This document shows, in pieces, positions 52,274 to 60,091 of a stretch of 64,000 nt of DNA. The DNA is taken from contig NZ_CANMZW010000016.1 in assembly GCF_947502445.1 (NCBI RefSeq), positions 1 through 64,000 on the forward strand. Direction: 5' to 3'. A program made the position numbers and the translations under genes. Under the pieces are notes generated by a model. It had not been told where the DNA came from. It searched no databases and saw nothing but the letters and a program-made list of their open reading frames with translations. This DNA comes from an uncultured Brevibacillus sp. Its GTDB lineage: Bacteria; Bacillota; Bacilli; Brevibacillales; Brevibacillaceae. The number at the start of each line of letters is the position of its first letter. The stretch's first letter is position 1.

Positions 52274-52339
52274 GTACACGGATTTCCACGAGTAACTACA
52301 CACTTTTGCCTCCTTTCTGAAATAGCTTGAGAGTACGAA

Positions 52340-52380
52340 CAAGACTAATAAAAGTCTTGAATAACGTTCCCCTATAGGGG
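52340..52380 (+). promoter_or_regulatory. Two small palindromes in the leader of the beta-helix gene
   Basis: CAAGACT/AGTCTTG (52340-52359) and the perfect 12-base palindrome CCCCTATAGGGG (52369-52380) lie just before the ribosome site. They could be operators or could fold over the start region and limit translation. Confidence 0.5.
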
Positions 52381-52395
52381 AGAAAGGGGAGGCCA

Positions 52396-53874
52396 TTGGG
52401 GATTGATTTGCATTTGAACGTAAGAGATTATGGGGCAAAAGGTGATGGGGTAGCAAACGACACCTCGGCAATACAAGCAGCACTGAATGATGCTGTGAAA
52501 GGGAATGGGACGGTGGTTTTGTTTCCGTTTGGGACCTACCGGATTACAGCTGCGCTCACTATTACCGGGGGAAATCGGATTTTTGTAGAAGGGGATGGTT
52601 CTGTAATTCAGGGGGGGCGAGAAGATCTGTTTCGTGTCCAGGATACCTCTGATTTTCAGGTAAGCCGCCTCACCTACGATACGCCTACGACCCAAGGCGT
52701 GGCTCGTTTTTTCAGGGGGATTCGAATCACGAATGCTACCCTGTTTGACTGCCACATGAAAAACGGTGCGCTCGCCTATTTTTTAGGTACCTACGATGGT
52801 GACCCGATCGATTACACGGACAAAACATTTTGGAATAGTTTTATCCGTTTGGAGAAATGCACGGCGACAGGATCGTATCTGGTTGATAATCTCGTCATGT
52901 GCCAGAAAACCAATAACGTCGTGATTGACCAATGCCTTTTAGAGAAGGGAACCGGAGATGGGGTCAAATTTAATGGGGGGGACAGTGAAAATCTGTATCT
53001 CACTCATAATGAAATTAGCTACATGAACGGGGATGGAGTTGATATGTTTGGTTCTGGAAGGTACTTGCATATTAACGAGAACTACTTTCATCACGTTCGT
53101 GGCTATCCGGCCAATTTGAAGCTCTCTGGCGATCAGGCCAACCAAGACGGATCGTCTTTCAAGGCCTGGTTTGTGAACAATCGAGTGGAGAACAATGCTC
53201 TGGGGCTCGGACTTGCTAACGGCAAAAACATTCTGATTCAAGGGAATATTTTTCAGAAAAATGGCGTCGATCCCGTTGACGGGACAAAATACTCGCACAT
53301 GATCATGGTAGACGAGAGTGCAGAAGACATCCGCTTTATCGACAATGATTTCTTCCAAAATGACACGAAGCAGGCAGTAATCAGCTTGGAACAAATGGGG
53401 CAAGGGATGAATCTGTATACCTTGGTTCAGGGGAACCGCTTCCGGGGCAATTCTGCGCCCGCCCTTATTTCGATCGGAAAAAGTGAATCCACTGCCAATC
53501 GGATGATCGATATCGAGGGAAACCTGTTTGACACAATGACAGGACGTGCTGTTCAAGTCCAAATAAACAGAGGCTCGGTAGCCATCAAGAACAACCGCTT
53601 TTTGAATGGACCCGAAGCCATCCGGATATCCGCTTTGGGTGCGAGCGCAGAGGTGGTTGTCGTTGGAAACAAGTCGGAGGTAAGTGGAGCTCCTTTAGTA
53701 AACACCACGACATCTGCACATGTAGAACATGATAATTCGTGGAATTACCCATTGTTTGGTCCGACATCCAAACGCCCGCTTTATCCCTATCTCGGCCAAC
53801 AGTACTATGATACAACCTTGGGAAGATTGATGTACTGCCGATCAATAACCCCTCGCCAGTGGACAGCGCTGTAA
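52396..53874 (+). CDS. Right-handed parallel beta-helix protein (pectate-lyase superfamily, tailspike-like)
   Basis: A 492-residue protein that opens with NVRDYGAKGDGVANDTSAIQ, the pectate-lyase-superfamily/tailspike start, and continues as many NNxF-type beta-helix rungs (FVNNRVENNALGLGLANGKN, FIDNDFFQND). The last 30 residues (YPYLGQQYYDTTLGRLMY) match the C-terminal tag common on Bacillus phage tail proteins. No signal peptide or membrane segment is seen, odd for a polysaccharide-acting enzyme. The start is TTG 52396 with AAGGGGAGG upstream. It could be a polymer lyase or epimerase tied to the cluster, or a stray phage gene. Confidence 0.8.
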   Translation: MGIDLHLNVRDYGAKGDGVANDTSAIQAALNDAVKGNGTVVLFPFGTYRITAALTITGGNRIFVEGDGSVIQGGREDLFRVQDTSDFQVSRLTYDTPTTQGVARFFRGIRITNATLFDCHMKNGALAYFLGTYDGDPIDYTDKTFWNSFIRLEKCTATGSYLVDNLVMCQKTNNVVIDQCLLEKGTGDGVKFNGGDSENLYLTHNEISYMNGDGVDMFGSGRYLHINENYFHHVRGYPANLKLSGDQANQDGSSFKAWFVNNRVENNALGLGLANGKNILIQGNIFQKNGVDPVDGTKYSHMIMVDESAEDIRFIDNDFFQNDTKQAVISLEQMGQGMNLYTLVQGNRFRGNSAPALISIGKSESTANRMIDIEGNLFDTMTGRAVQVQINRGSVAIKNNRFLNGPEAIRISALGASAEVVVVGNKSEVSGAPLVNTTTSAHVEHDNSWNYPLFGPTSKRPLYPYLGQQYYDTTLGRLMYCRSITPRQWTAL

Positions 53875-54010
53875 ATCTAGCAGCACAATAGACGAGTGCA
53901 CGGTTTCCAATCATCTAGCGACACAATCATCGTTCCAATGGATTACCGATCAATTCATCCACAGGGACAACAGTCATGTATCTATCATCTGGGCGTTTCA
54001 GGAGAAAAGA

Positions 54011-54087
54011 AAAACCTGCCTTTCAAGTAAGAGCGACTCTTTAGCAGCGCATGCTTCGAGTCTCTCATAATGAAAGGCAGGTTTTTT
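54011..54087. terminator. Long terminator hairpin
   Basis: AAAACCTGCCTTTCA (54011-54025) pairs perfectly with 54071-54085, with an inner GACTC/GAGTC stem, followed by TTTTTTT on the plus strand. It ends the beta-helix transcript and faces the protease remnant. Confidence 0.88.
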
Positions 54088-54100
54088 TATATTCTCATGC

Positions 54101-54451
54101 TTAAAACAGCAAATAGATACCCATGATTCCTGTATCAGCCAGCACAGGACTGATGATCGAGTGATGGCGTTGTCGCATGTACCCCCATATTAATCCGGCT
54201 AGAAAAACAGGCACGACCATCATGACATTATAAGGCCAGGCAAAGAGTGGTATGACCGAAAGCAAATGATAGAGACTGTAAAACAGTGCCGCAAGCAGGA
54301 TGACAGTCTGTGGTTTATATTTTCGCGTCAGCTTTTTATGCATGTAGCCGCGCCAATACATCTCTTCCAATACTGGATTGATTAGCATCAGGATGAGGAC
54401 CAGTCCAGCTGTGAAATCGCCAGTAAAATTCCAGCGATCAAACAGGAACGA
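54101..54451 (-). pseudogene. Truncated CPBP-family intramembrane metalloprotease
   Basis: The open frame gives only the C-terminal half of a CPBP (Abi) protease. The first Met is at 54388 (95 residues); reading further back gives a protein-like stretch, FDRWNFTGDFTAGLVLIL, up to an in-frame TAA at 54452-54454. The active-site motifs remain: EEMYWRGYM, FYSLYHLL, and HSIISPVLAD. Full-length members have 200 or more residues with several N-terminal membrane helices, which are missing here. No ribosome site fits the Met. Probably a decayed gene, 5' end lost near the new promoter of the divergent sigma factor gene. Confidence 0.65.
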
Positions 54452-54484
54452 TTACCTTCTTTCAGGAAAGCCCACCTTTACTTA

Positions 54485-54513
54485 TTGACAGCTGCCAGTA
54501 AATTATTGACAAT
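54485..54513 (+). promoter_or_regulatory. Promoter of the ECF sigma factor gene
   Basis: TTGACA (54485-54490) and GACAAT (54508-54513) are 17 bases apart. TTATTGACA occurs twice, at 54482 and 54503, 21 bases apart, which might be paired binding sites. Confidence 0.5.
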
Positions 54514-54547
54514 AAATGTGTATTTCAGGGAGCCTTGGAGGGATTTC

Positions 54548-55279
54548 ATGAGTAGCGCATCCTTTTCACGCCTAGAGCCGTTTTTATCAGACGTAAAAAA
54601 GCACTGCTTACAGCTCACCAGGAACAAATGGGATGCGGAAGATTTGATGCAAGAAACATTGGCCAAAGCGTATCGATCGATTCAGCAGCAGCCGGAGCGC
54701 GAGCTGACGAAAGCCTATCTCAGACAGATAGCGTCCAATGCGTGGATTGATCATTGTCGGAAAAAACAGACAAATGAATCTAAAGAGATGTTCGACGAAG
54801 CAGAGTATTTGCAACACTCTACAGCTAGTGATGCATATACCATTCGGGAAAATTTTGAGCAATTGGCAAATCGATTGAATGCCCGGCAGATGGCGCTGAT
54901 CCTTTTGATTGATATTTTTTCATTCACTGCACCGGAAACGGCGAGGCTGCTTCATATGACACTTGGGGCAGTAAAGGAAGGAGTAAAAAGGGCACGGAAT
55001 CGCCTGCTCTCTCTGGCAAATCAAGCCGCTGACGGAAGCGAAGAAGCTCGTCACAAGCCATCCACACAACAGGCTCCCATTGCTTCGGTGACCAAAGAAG
55101 ACTTCGAGCAGTTTTTGGCAGCATTTCGTGAGGGTGATCCTTACGCCATCTGTGATACGTATTTGCGATTTATGGATCGCGGGGTGCGTATAGAGAAGGT
55201 AACGGTTCAGGCGGACAAGCTCTATTTTTCTGTTCGCGACCCAGACGGACATTTGATCCATTTTGTTCAAAAATGGTAG
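54548..55279 (+). CDS. ECF-type RNA polymerase sigma factor with C-terminal extension
   Basis: A 243-residue sigma-70 family protein. Region 2 is seen in LTRNKWDAEDLMQETLAKAYRSI and region 4 in LNARQMALILLIDIFSFTAPETARLL followed by TLGAVKEGVKRARNRLL (shown by ends). Residues about 175-243 add an extra domain (TKEDFEQFLAAFREGD, then a beta-rich DPDGHLIHFVQKW). No anti-sigma gene is adjacent, so the extension may control activity in cis, as in some ECF groups with SnoaL-like tails. ATG 54548 has GGAGG 8 bases upstream. Confidence 0.87.
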   Translation: MSSASFSRLEPFLSDVKKHCLQLTRNKWDAEDLMQETLAKAYRSIQQQPERELTKAYLRQIASNAWIDHCRKKQTNESKEMFDEAEYLQHSTASDAYTIRENFEQLANRLNARQMALILLIDIFSFTAPETARLLHMTLGAVKEGVKRARNRLLSLANQAADGSEEARHKPSTQQAPIASVTKEDFEQFLAAFREGDPYAICDTYLRFMDRGVRIEKVTVQADKLYFSVRDPDGHLIHFVQKW

Positions 55280-55369
55280 CATGCCCGTTTCTTTTTGCCC
55301 CAATTTCTCGTTTACGAGTATGAAAGGCAAAAGGTAGTTCATCCACATCTTACAGAAGGAGTGAGTGTT

Positions 55370-55783
55370 ATGAGTACATTCGTACGTCATTTTGCAGTAA
55401 TTCAGGTGCCAGTAAAAAATGTGGAGGTATCGGTGAAGTGGTACCGGGATGTCCTGGGAATTCCGTTTACCTTTGAGTATACGCCGGGAGATTATGAAGC
55501 ATGGCTGAATGTCGGAGGGGTAGGGCTTGGTCTGGTTCAAAGCCCGAATGTACCATGCCTCGACTTCACCAATATGGCGGGTCAGGTACAGCCGATCATC
55601 TCGCTTCAGGTAGATCAGATTCATGCCGTTTATGAAGAGCTGCGCGGCAAGGGGATTGAAACGAGTGAGATGAGCTATAAAAAAAGCGGCGGCTACAGCT
55701 TTACGCTGCGTGATCCGGATGGGCATATCACCAATCTGTGGGGCGGATGGCCATCTGCAGAGGATGAAGAAGCGAATGCATAA
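55370..55783 (+). CDS. VOC-family (glyoxalase/dioxygenase fold) protein
   Basis: A 137-residue protein with two beta-alpha-beta-beta-beta modules of the vicinal oxygen chelate fold: FAVIQVPVKNVEVSVKWYRDVLG opens the first, IISLQVDQIHAVYEELRGKG the second, ending in FTLRDPDGHITNLWGG. Metal-ligand positions H8 and E-type residues are only partly kept, so the reaction (isomerase, dioxygenase or binding protein) is unclear. AGAAGGAG precedes ATG 55370; the open frame extends upstream without a site. Confidence 0.85.
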   Translation: MSTFVRHFAVIQVPVKNVEVSVKWYRDVLGIPFTFEYTPGDYEAWLNVGGVGLGLVQSPNVPCLDFTNMAGQVQPIISLQVDQIHAVYEELRGKGIETSEMSYKKSGGYSFTLRDPDGHITNLWGGWPSAEDEEANA

Positions 55784-55800
55784 TAACTGGGCTCTTCCCA

Positions 55801-55826
55801 CGTCTGCGGTATAATAGAGGCAGACG
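55801..55826 (+). promoter_or_regulatory. -10 box flanked by a perfect inverted repeat
   Basis: TATAAT (55810-55815) lies between CGTCTGC (55801-55807) and GCAGACG (55820-55826), about 35 bases before the activator gene. No good -35 is seen. The symmetry around the -10 box suggests an operator. Confidence 0.55.
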
Positions 55827-55849
55827 ATACGACAGAGGGGGGAATCCGC

Positions 55850-57643
55850 ATGTCCTTGCGTGAGATACAGGAGAGTGTTCAGCAAATTGCTTGGGCAGTA
55901 GCGTCCGTTCTGCGCGTCGAGGTAGAAATTGCCGACACAGATTTGATGCGGATAGCCGGAACGGGACGCACGCAGGCAGGTGTATTGCACACGATGGCGG
56001 GTCATGATCACATCTATCGGTCCTCCTTGTTTGCTGGACACCCCGTGGTAATTACTCGCCCCGGTGAGGATGATCGCTGTCGACCGTGTGCCCACTTTGG
56101 CAATTGTGCGGAGACGGGTGAAATCTGTTGCCCGATTATGCTGGATGGACAAAAGGTCGGTGTCATCGGTTTGCTCGCATTTGATGAGGAGCAAAGAGAG
56201 CGGTTGTTCTCTGATGTCAGCTCGATCCTCACCTTTTTGCAAAAAATGGCTGAGCTGATCTCGATCAAGCTGAAAGAGCACAACATGTATGTCGAGCAGC
56301 AGCTCGCGCTAGCCAAGCTTCGTGTCGTAATGGATGACCTGGACAAAGCGATGCTTACGGTGGATCAGGCCGATCGAATCGTTCAGGTCAACCAGAGAGC
56401 ACGTCAGTTTTTACAGCTCGGAGCTGATGACAGCCTTGCAGACATAGATGCAGCAGCGTGGCTTTCGGCCATCAGAGAAGCCGATCAAGTGCAGGCCACT
56501 CCGAAAAAGGTCGTTCTGGTGATCGGACAGGAAGAGCAGGAGTTCTTGTTTTCCATCAAGCCGATTGAACTCGACGGTCACATCCGTGAATGGGTTATTA
56601 CTCTAGATGACGTGCGGGAAGTCGTAGAAATTGCCAGGCAAGTAGGCGGCTATGAGCGTGATGACGCCTTTTCGGTCATTGTTGGAAGCAGCCCCGCCAT
56701 CCAATATGCCAAGGACGTGGCGAGGCGAGTCGCGGACAGTGATTCTTATGTACTTCTCCAAGGCGAGAGTGGAACGGGGAAGGAGCTGTTTGCCAAAGCG
56801 ATCCACCAAGCGAGCAGGCGAAATGCGCAGCCTTTTATCTCCATTAATTGTGCTGCCATCCCTGAGCATTTGCTGGAAAGCGAGCTGTTTGGTTACGAGG
56901 AAGGCTCTTTTACAGGTGCGCGAAAGGGAGGAAAGCCAGGACTTTTTGAACTGGCTGGAAAAGGTACGCTTTTTCTGGACGAAATCGGAGACATGCCGCT
57001 TCATCTGCAATCGAAGCTGCTTCGCGTACTTCAGGAAAAAGAGCTTCAACGGGTAGGTGGAGCTGGAAAGGTGATTCCTGTTCATGCCCGAATCATTGCG
57101 GCAACCCATATGGATTTGCAAGAGCGGGTCGCACAGGGACTGTTTCGCATGGATTTGTTTTATCGATTGCATGTGATTCCGATACATTTGCCTTCGCTTA
57201 AGAGTCGCCGTGAGGATTTACTGACCTTGGCAAATGGCTGCCTGGCAGAATGTGCGGCGCGATTAGGCAAGCCTGTTTCTGGATTTTCACAAGAAACACA
57301 GGCAATCTTGTTTCATCATGATTGGCCTGGTAATGTCAGGGAATTAGCGAACGTCGTGGAGTATGCCGTCAACATGGAGGTCTATACTTTGATTCAACCA
57401 GCTAGTTTGCCAGGTGCGATGGTGAAAAATAATAGCAATTCGTTACGATCGTCATGGACGGTGAGAAGCGAGGAACAACAGGACGAGCTGCTTTCGCTCA
57501 AGGAAATGGAGCGTATCGCGATTACGGAGGCATTACAGCGCGTTCAGAAAAGAAAAGGCAGAAAAGAAGACGCGGCAGAGTTGCTTGGAATCAGTCGAGC
57601 GAGTCTGTTCCGCAAAATGAAAGAGTACGGCTTGTCCAAATAA
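55850..57643 (+). CDS. Sigma-54-dependent transcriptional activator
   Basis: A 597-residue enhancer-binding protein. The N-terminal sensory domain (1-150) has a cysteine cluster C77, C80, C86, C93, C94 in CRPCAHFGNC and GEICCP; a PAS-like region spans about 155-265. The AAA domain (about 280-510) has Walker A GESGTGKELF, the sigma-54 contact loop as GSFTGA (352-357) rather than GAFTGA, and GTLFLDEIGDMP. A Fis-type helix-turn-helix ends the protein (AAELLGISRASLFRKM). The signal may be a metal, iron-sulfur redox state or aromatic ligand. Its target operon is not visible here. Confidence 0.92.
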   Translation: MSLREIQESVQQIAWAVASVLRVEVEIADTDLMRIAGTGRTQAGVLHTMAGHDHIYRSSLFAGHPVVITRPGEDDRCRPCAHFGNCAETGEICCPIMLDGQKVGVIGLLAFDEEQRERLFSDVSSILTFLQKMAELISIKLKEHNMYVEQQLALAKLRVVMDDLDKAMLTVDQADRIVQVNQRARQFLQLGADDSLADIDAAAWLSAIREADQVQATPKKVVLVIGQEEQEFLFSIKPIELDGHIREWVITLDDVREVVEIARQVGGYERDDAFSVIVGSSPAIQYAKDVARRVADSDSYVLLQGESGTGKELFAKAIHQASRRNAQPFISINCAAIPEHLLESELFGYEEGSFTGARKGGKPGLFELAGKGTLFLDEIGDMPLHLQSKLLRVLQEKELQRVGGAGKVIPVHARIIAATHMDLQERVAQGLFRMDLFYRLHVIPIHLPSLKSRREDLLTLANGCLAECAARLGKPVSGFSQETQAILFHHDWPGNVRELANVVEYAVNMEVYTLIQPASLPGAMVKNNSNSLRSSWTVRSEEQQDELLSLKEMERIAITEALQRVQKRKGRKEDAAELLGISRASLFRKMKEYGLSK

Positions 57644-57657
57644 GGTGGGATGGCAGA

Positions 57658-57687
57658 GTCAGCTCCGGTAGGTGGGGCTGGCTTTTT
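57658..57687 (+). terminator. Terminator of the activator gene
   Basis: GTCAGCTCC (57658-57666) pairs, using G-T pairs, with GGGGCTGGC (57674-57682), followed by TTTTT. Confidence 0.7.
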
Positions 57688-57715
57688 GGCGTCTGTCTAT
57701 CCTTTGTGGTATGAT
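57686..57715 (+). promoter_or_regulatory. Promoter of the signal peptidase gene
   Basis: TTGGCG (57686-57691) and TATGAT (57710-57715) are 18 bases apart, about 45 bases before the start codon. Confidence 0.6.
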
Positions 57716-57758
57716 GTGTGGGAAGGTTATTGGAAGAAGGTAATGAGAGGAGTGTCAA

Positions 57759-58322
57759 ATGAGAGTGAAAGAGATTATGGGATGGGTGCGTTCGATTGCC
57801 TTTGCAGTAGCTTTTGCCCTGGTCTTAGGAATCTTTGTATTCCAGCCATATAAGGTTGATGGTCATTCCATGGACCCTACCTTGCAGGATCAACAACGAA
57901 TTTACGTGTCTAAACTTTCACATACGTTTTCCTATTTACCGAACTATGGTGATATCGTCGTTATTGACAGTCGTGTGCAAAGAGACCGTTCCTTTATGGA
58001 TGACCTCACAAGTCACCCGCTTGTGTCTCTTTTGACAGGAACACAAGAAGACCACTCCATGTACGTCAAGCGAGTCATCGGAAAACCAGGAGACGTGCTT
58101 GAATTCAGGGACAACAAGGTTTACCGCAACGGCAGTGCTTTGGAGGAGCCGTATATTAAGGAAACGATGCAATTTGTCACAGACGGAAAGCTGACTGTAC
58201 CTGAAAATCACATCTTCGTGATGGGAGATAATCGCAATCACAGTACGGATTCGCGGGAAATCGGATTTATTCCGGTGGATCACATCATGGGAACCATGAT
58301 TGAAAATCCTTTTACATCATAG
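57759..58322 (+). CDS. lepB: Signal peptidase I
   Basis: A 187-residue membrane-bound peptidase that removes signal peptides from exported proteins. One N-terminal membrane helix (about 10-28) is followed by the catalytic serine S37 in DGHSMDPTL, the catalytic lysine K104 in MYVKRVIGKPGD, and the box E motif GDNRNHSTDSR. Single-helix form of the Bacillus SipS/SipT group. It is a single gene with its own promoter and terminator. Bacillales usually carry several such genes. Confidence 0.95.
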   Translation: MRVKEIMGWVRSIAFAVAFALVLGIFVFQPYKVDGHSMDPTLQDQQRIYVSKLSHTFSYLPNYGDIVVIDSRVQRDRSFMDDLTSHPLVSLLTGTQEDHSMYVKRVIGKPGDVLEFRDNKVYRNGSALEEPYIKETMQFVTDGKLTVPENHIFVMGDNRNHSTDSREIGFIPVDHIMGTMIENPFTS

Positions 58323-58333
58323 AAATTTCGATC

Positions 58334-58372
58334 AAACAAGGTTGTCCAATTGCGGGCAACCTTTGTTTCTAC
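58334..58372 (+). terminator. Terminator of the signal peptidase gene
   Basis: AAACAAGGTTGTCC (from 58334) pairs with GGGCAACCTTTGTTT (to 58368) with one bulge, giving a strong hairpin ending in TTTGTTT. Confidence 0.75.
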
Positions 58373-58433
58373 GAATAAGGCTTTGTATTTCTTTTCGTCT
58401 AAATCTTCTGGCATTGCAAAGGAGGGGCTGTCC

Positions 58434-59930
58434 ATGCCCAGCATCATGATTGCCGACCGTGATCCGAATGAACGGACAGGAATGGGCTGGCTCGTATCTA
58501 GCTGTGCAATTCCATATAAAAAAGTACTCTCTGCTGGGACGATGGCAGAAGTATTTCAACTGATGGAATCCCAGACGCTGGATGTGATCTGCCTCGAATT
58601 GGACATGATCGGAAAAGGTCAATGGGAGCGGCTCAAGCTGTTGGTGGAGCAGTATAAGCCTACTGTACTGGTTACGACAGCAGAAGCTACCTTTGAACGC
58701 GCGATGCAAGGAATTGAGCTGAATGCAAGGGATTTATGGATTAAGCCTCAAACGCCCGAGTATATCAGACGTGTTTTGACCCGCTGTTGTCAGGAGAGGA
58801 GCAGACGGAACCAGCTGAATCAGGAGGAGAGTGGTGCGCCTGGCGTAGTCAGAGAGGTATCGTATCAGGATCTGTTTTTTCCTCGTCCTTTGCAGGGGAG
58901 CACATACGCGTTGATGCTTGCGCAACTCGAGGACCCAAAACGTCACCCGGAGCTTCTTCGCTTTTTTGAGGACTATCCTTTTCGAGACAAGCCCATCCTG
59001 CTTCCGACAAGTGATGTAATCGTAGGCGTGTTTTCTGTAGAAGATCCTGAAGCCTCGGCCCTTTTGCAGCAAACAGCCAAGCGTCTATTGATGGATTGGG
59101 AGACAACGGGTGATTCCCCCCTGTTTCTGGTGATGTATGATTCACAGGAGTTAGAACAAAGCTTGTATGAGAAATATAAAGAAGCGAGTGAGGCTTTATC
59201 TATTCGCTTTTTTAAAGGGTACAGGCAGCTTTGGGTAGTGGAGAACCAGATCAATTGGGCGACGATCGATCCTTTTTTGACTCCGTCGGAACAGCGCCTG
59301 TGGGTAGACATGCTGCATGGAGGCGATCCGGAAGAGCTGAAGCAGTGGATGTATAAGCACTTTTCCTATAAAGAAGAGCCTTTTCCTGAGCCAGGCCTAT
59401 TGCGGATTCGTTTGACGAGTATACTCGCACAGGTGCGACGCTATATGAAATCTCATGGACTGGAGCAGGGAGAGCTGGAGCAGGAGTACCACCAGGTGTT
59501 TGAAACCATCCTGTATTCGCCGATTCTATACCGGATTGTTGTGGAGCTCCTGTTGTTTATTCAAGCGCTGATGGACCTGGTTCAAAATCAGCGCGATGAG
59601 GTCAGACCAGATGTCATCGAACAAGCTATTCGTTACATGGAGAGACGTTATTCCGATTCTGACCTGCGCCTGGAGGATGTCGCACGTCACGTCGATCGCA
59701 GTCCTGCCTATTTCAGTACGCTGTTCACTCAGAAGCAGGGCGTAACATTTCGGCAGCTGCTGACCATGCTTCGCGTAAAGGAAGCAAGTCGCCTGCTGAT
59801 GGAGACCTCTTTGTCTGTCGGGGAGATTGCGCAACAAACAGGCTTTGTAAACGCCAATTATTTCAGCAAAATATTCAAGGAAAAAACGGGTACAACTCCA
59901 CGTCTGTTTCGAAATCGAAAGAAAAGATAG
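58434..59930 (+). CDS. AraC-type response regulator with altered receiver domain
   Basis: A 498-residue YesN-like regulator. Residues 1-118 form a receiver domain: acidic pocket IADRDP (D8, D10) and Lys104 in WIKPQ are kept. The phospho-acceptor position appears as Glu55 in VICLELDMIG, where YesN-type proteins have Asp. A 280-residue middle region has no known motif. Two AraC helix-turn-helix units (about 395-498) end the protein, with LEDVARHVDRSPAYFSTLF and GFVNANYFSKIFKEKTG. ATG 58434 follows AAAGGAGG. No histidine kinase is adjacent. Confidence 0.88.
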   Translation: MPSIMIADRDPNERTGMGWLVSSCAIPYKKVLSAGTMAEVFQLMESQTLDVICLELDMIGKGQWERLKLLVEQYKPTVLVTTAEATFERAMQGIELNARDLWIKPQTPEYIRRVLTRCCQERSRRNQLNQEESGAPGVVREVSYQDLFFPRPLQGSTYALMLAQLEDPKRHPELLRFFEDYPFRDKPILLPTSDVIVGVFSVEDPEASALLQQTAKRLLMDWETTGDSPLFLVMYDSQELEQSLYEKYKEASEALSIRFFKGYRQLWVVENQINWATIDPFLTPSEQRLWVDMLHGGDPEELKQWMYKHFSYKEEPFPEPGLLRIRLTSILAQVRRYMKSHGLEQGELEQEYHQVFETILYSPILYRIVVELLLFIQALMDLVQNQRDEVRPDVIEQAIRYMERRYSDSDLRLEDVARHVDRSPAYFSTLFTQKQGVTFRQLLTMLRVKEASRLLMETSLSVGEIAQQTGFVNANYFSKIFKEKTGTTPRLFRNRKKR

Positions 59931-59996
59931 AAAGCGAATAAAAAGAGAGGATTTCTAATGAAGTGATCTGCTGAGCCGATTCATACCGAAAGAAGT

Positions 59997-60027
59997 GGCA
60001 CCAAATCGAAAGAGTGGTGCCTTTTTT
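59997..60027 (+). terminator. Terminator upstream of hutU
   Basis: GGCACCA (59997-60003) pairs with TGGTGCC (60015-60021), followed by TTTTTTG. It separates the regulator gene from the hut genes. Confidence 0.88.
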
Positions 60028-60091
60028 GCATCGTTTCGCTTTTCTATACTAGATATAAGCTATTCAATCTGGAGAAAAGCAGGTGGAACTC

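Noticed and set aside
54920..56281. 453-codon minus-strand frame crossing three plus-strand genes
   Set aside because: It runs antisense to the sigma factor, VOC and activator genes, all of which have clear family motifs and ribosome sites.
59996..60020. TGGCAC near hutU considered as a sigma-54 -24 element
   Set aside because: The -12 GC element is missing at the right distance, and the motif is one arm of a terminator stem.
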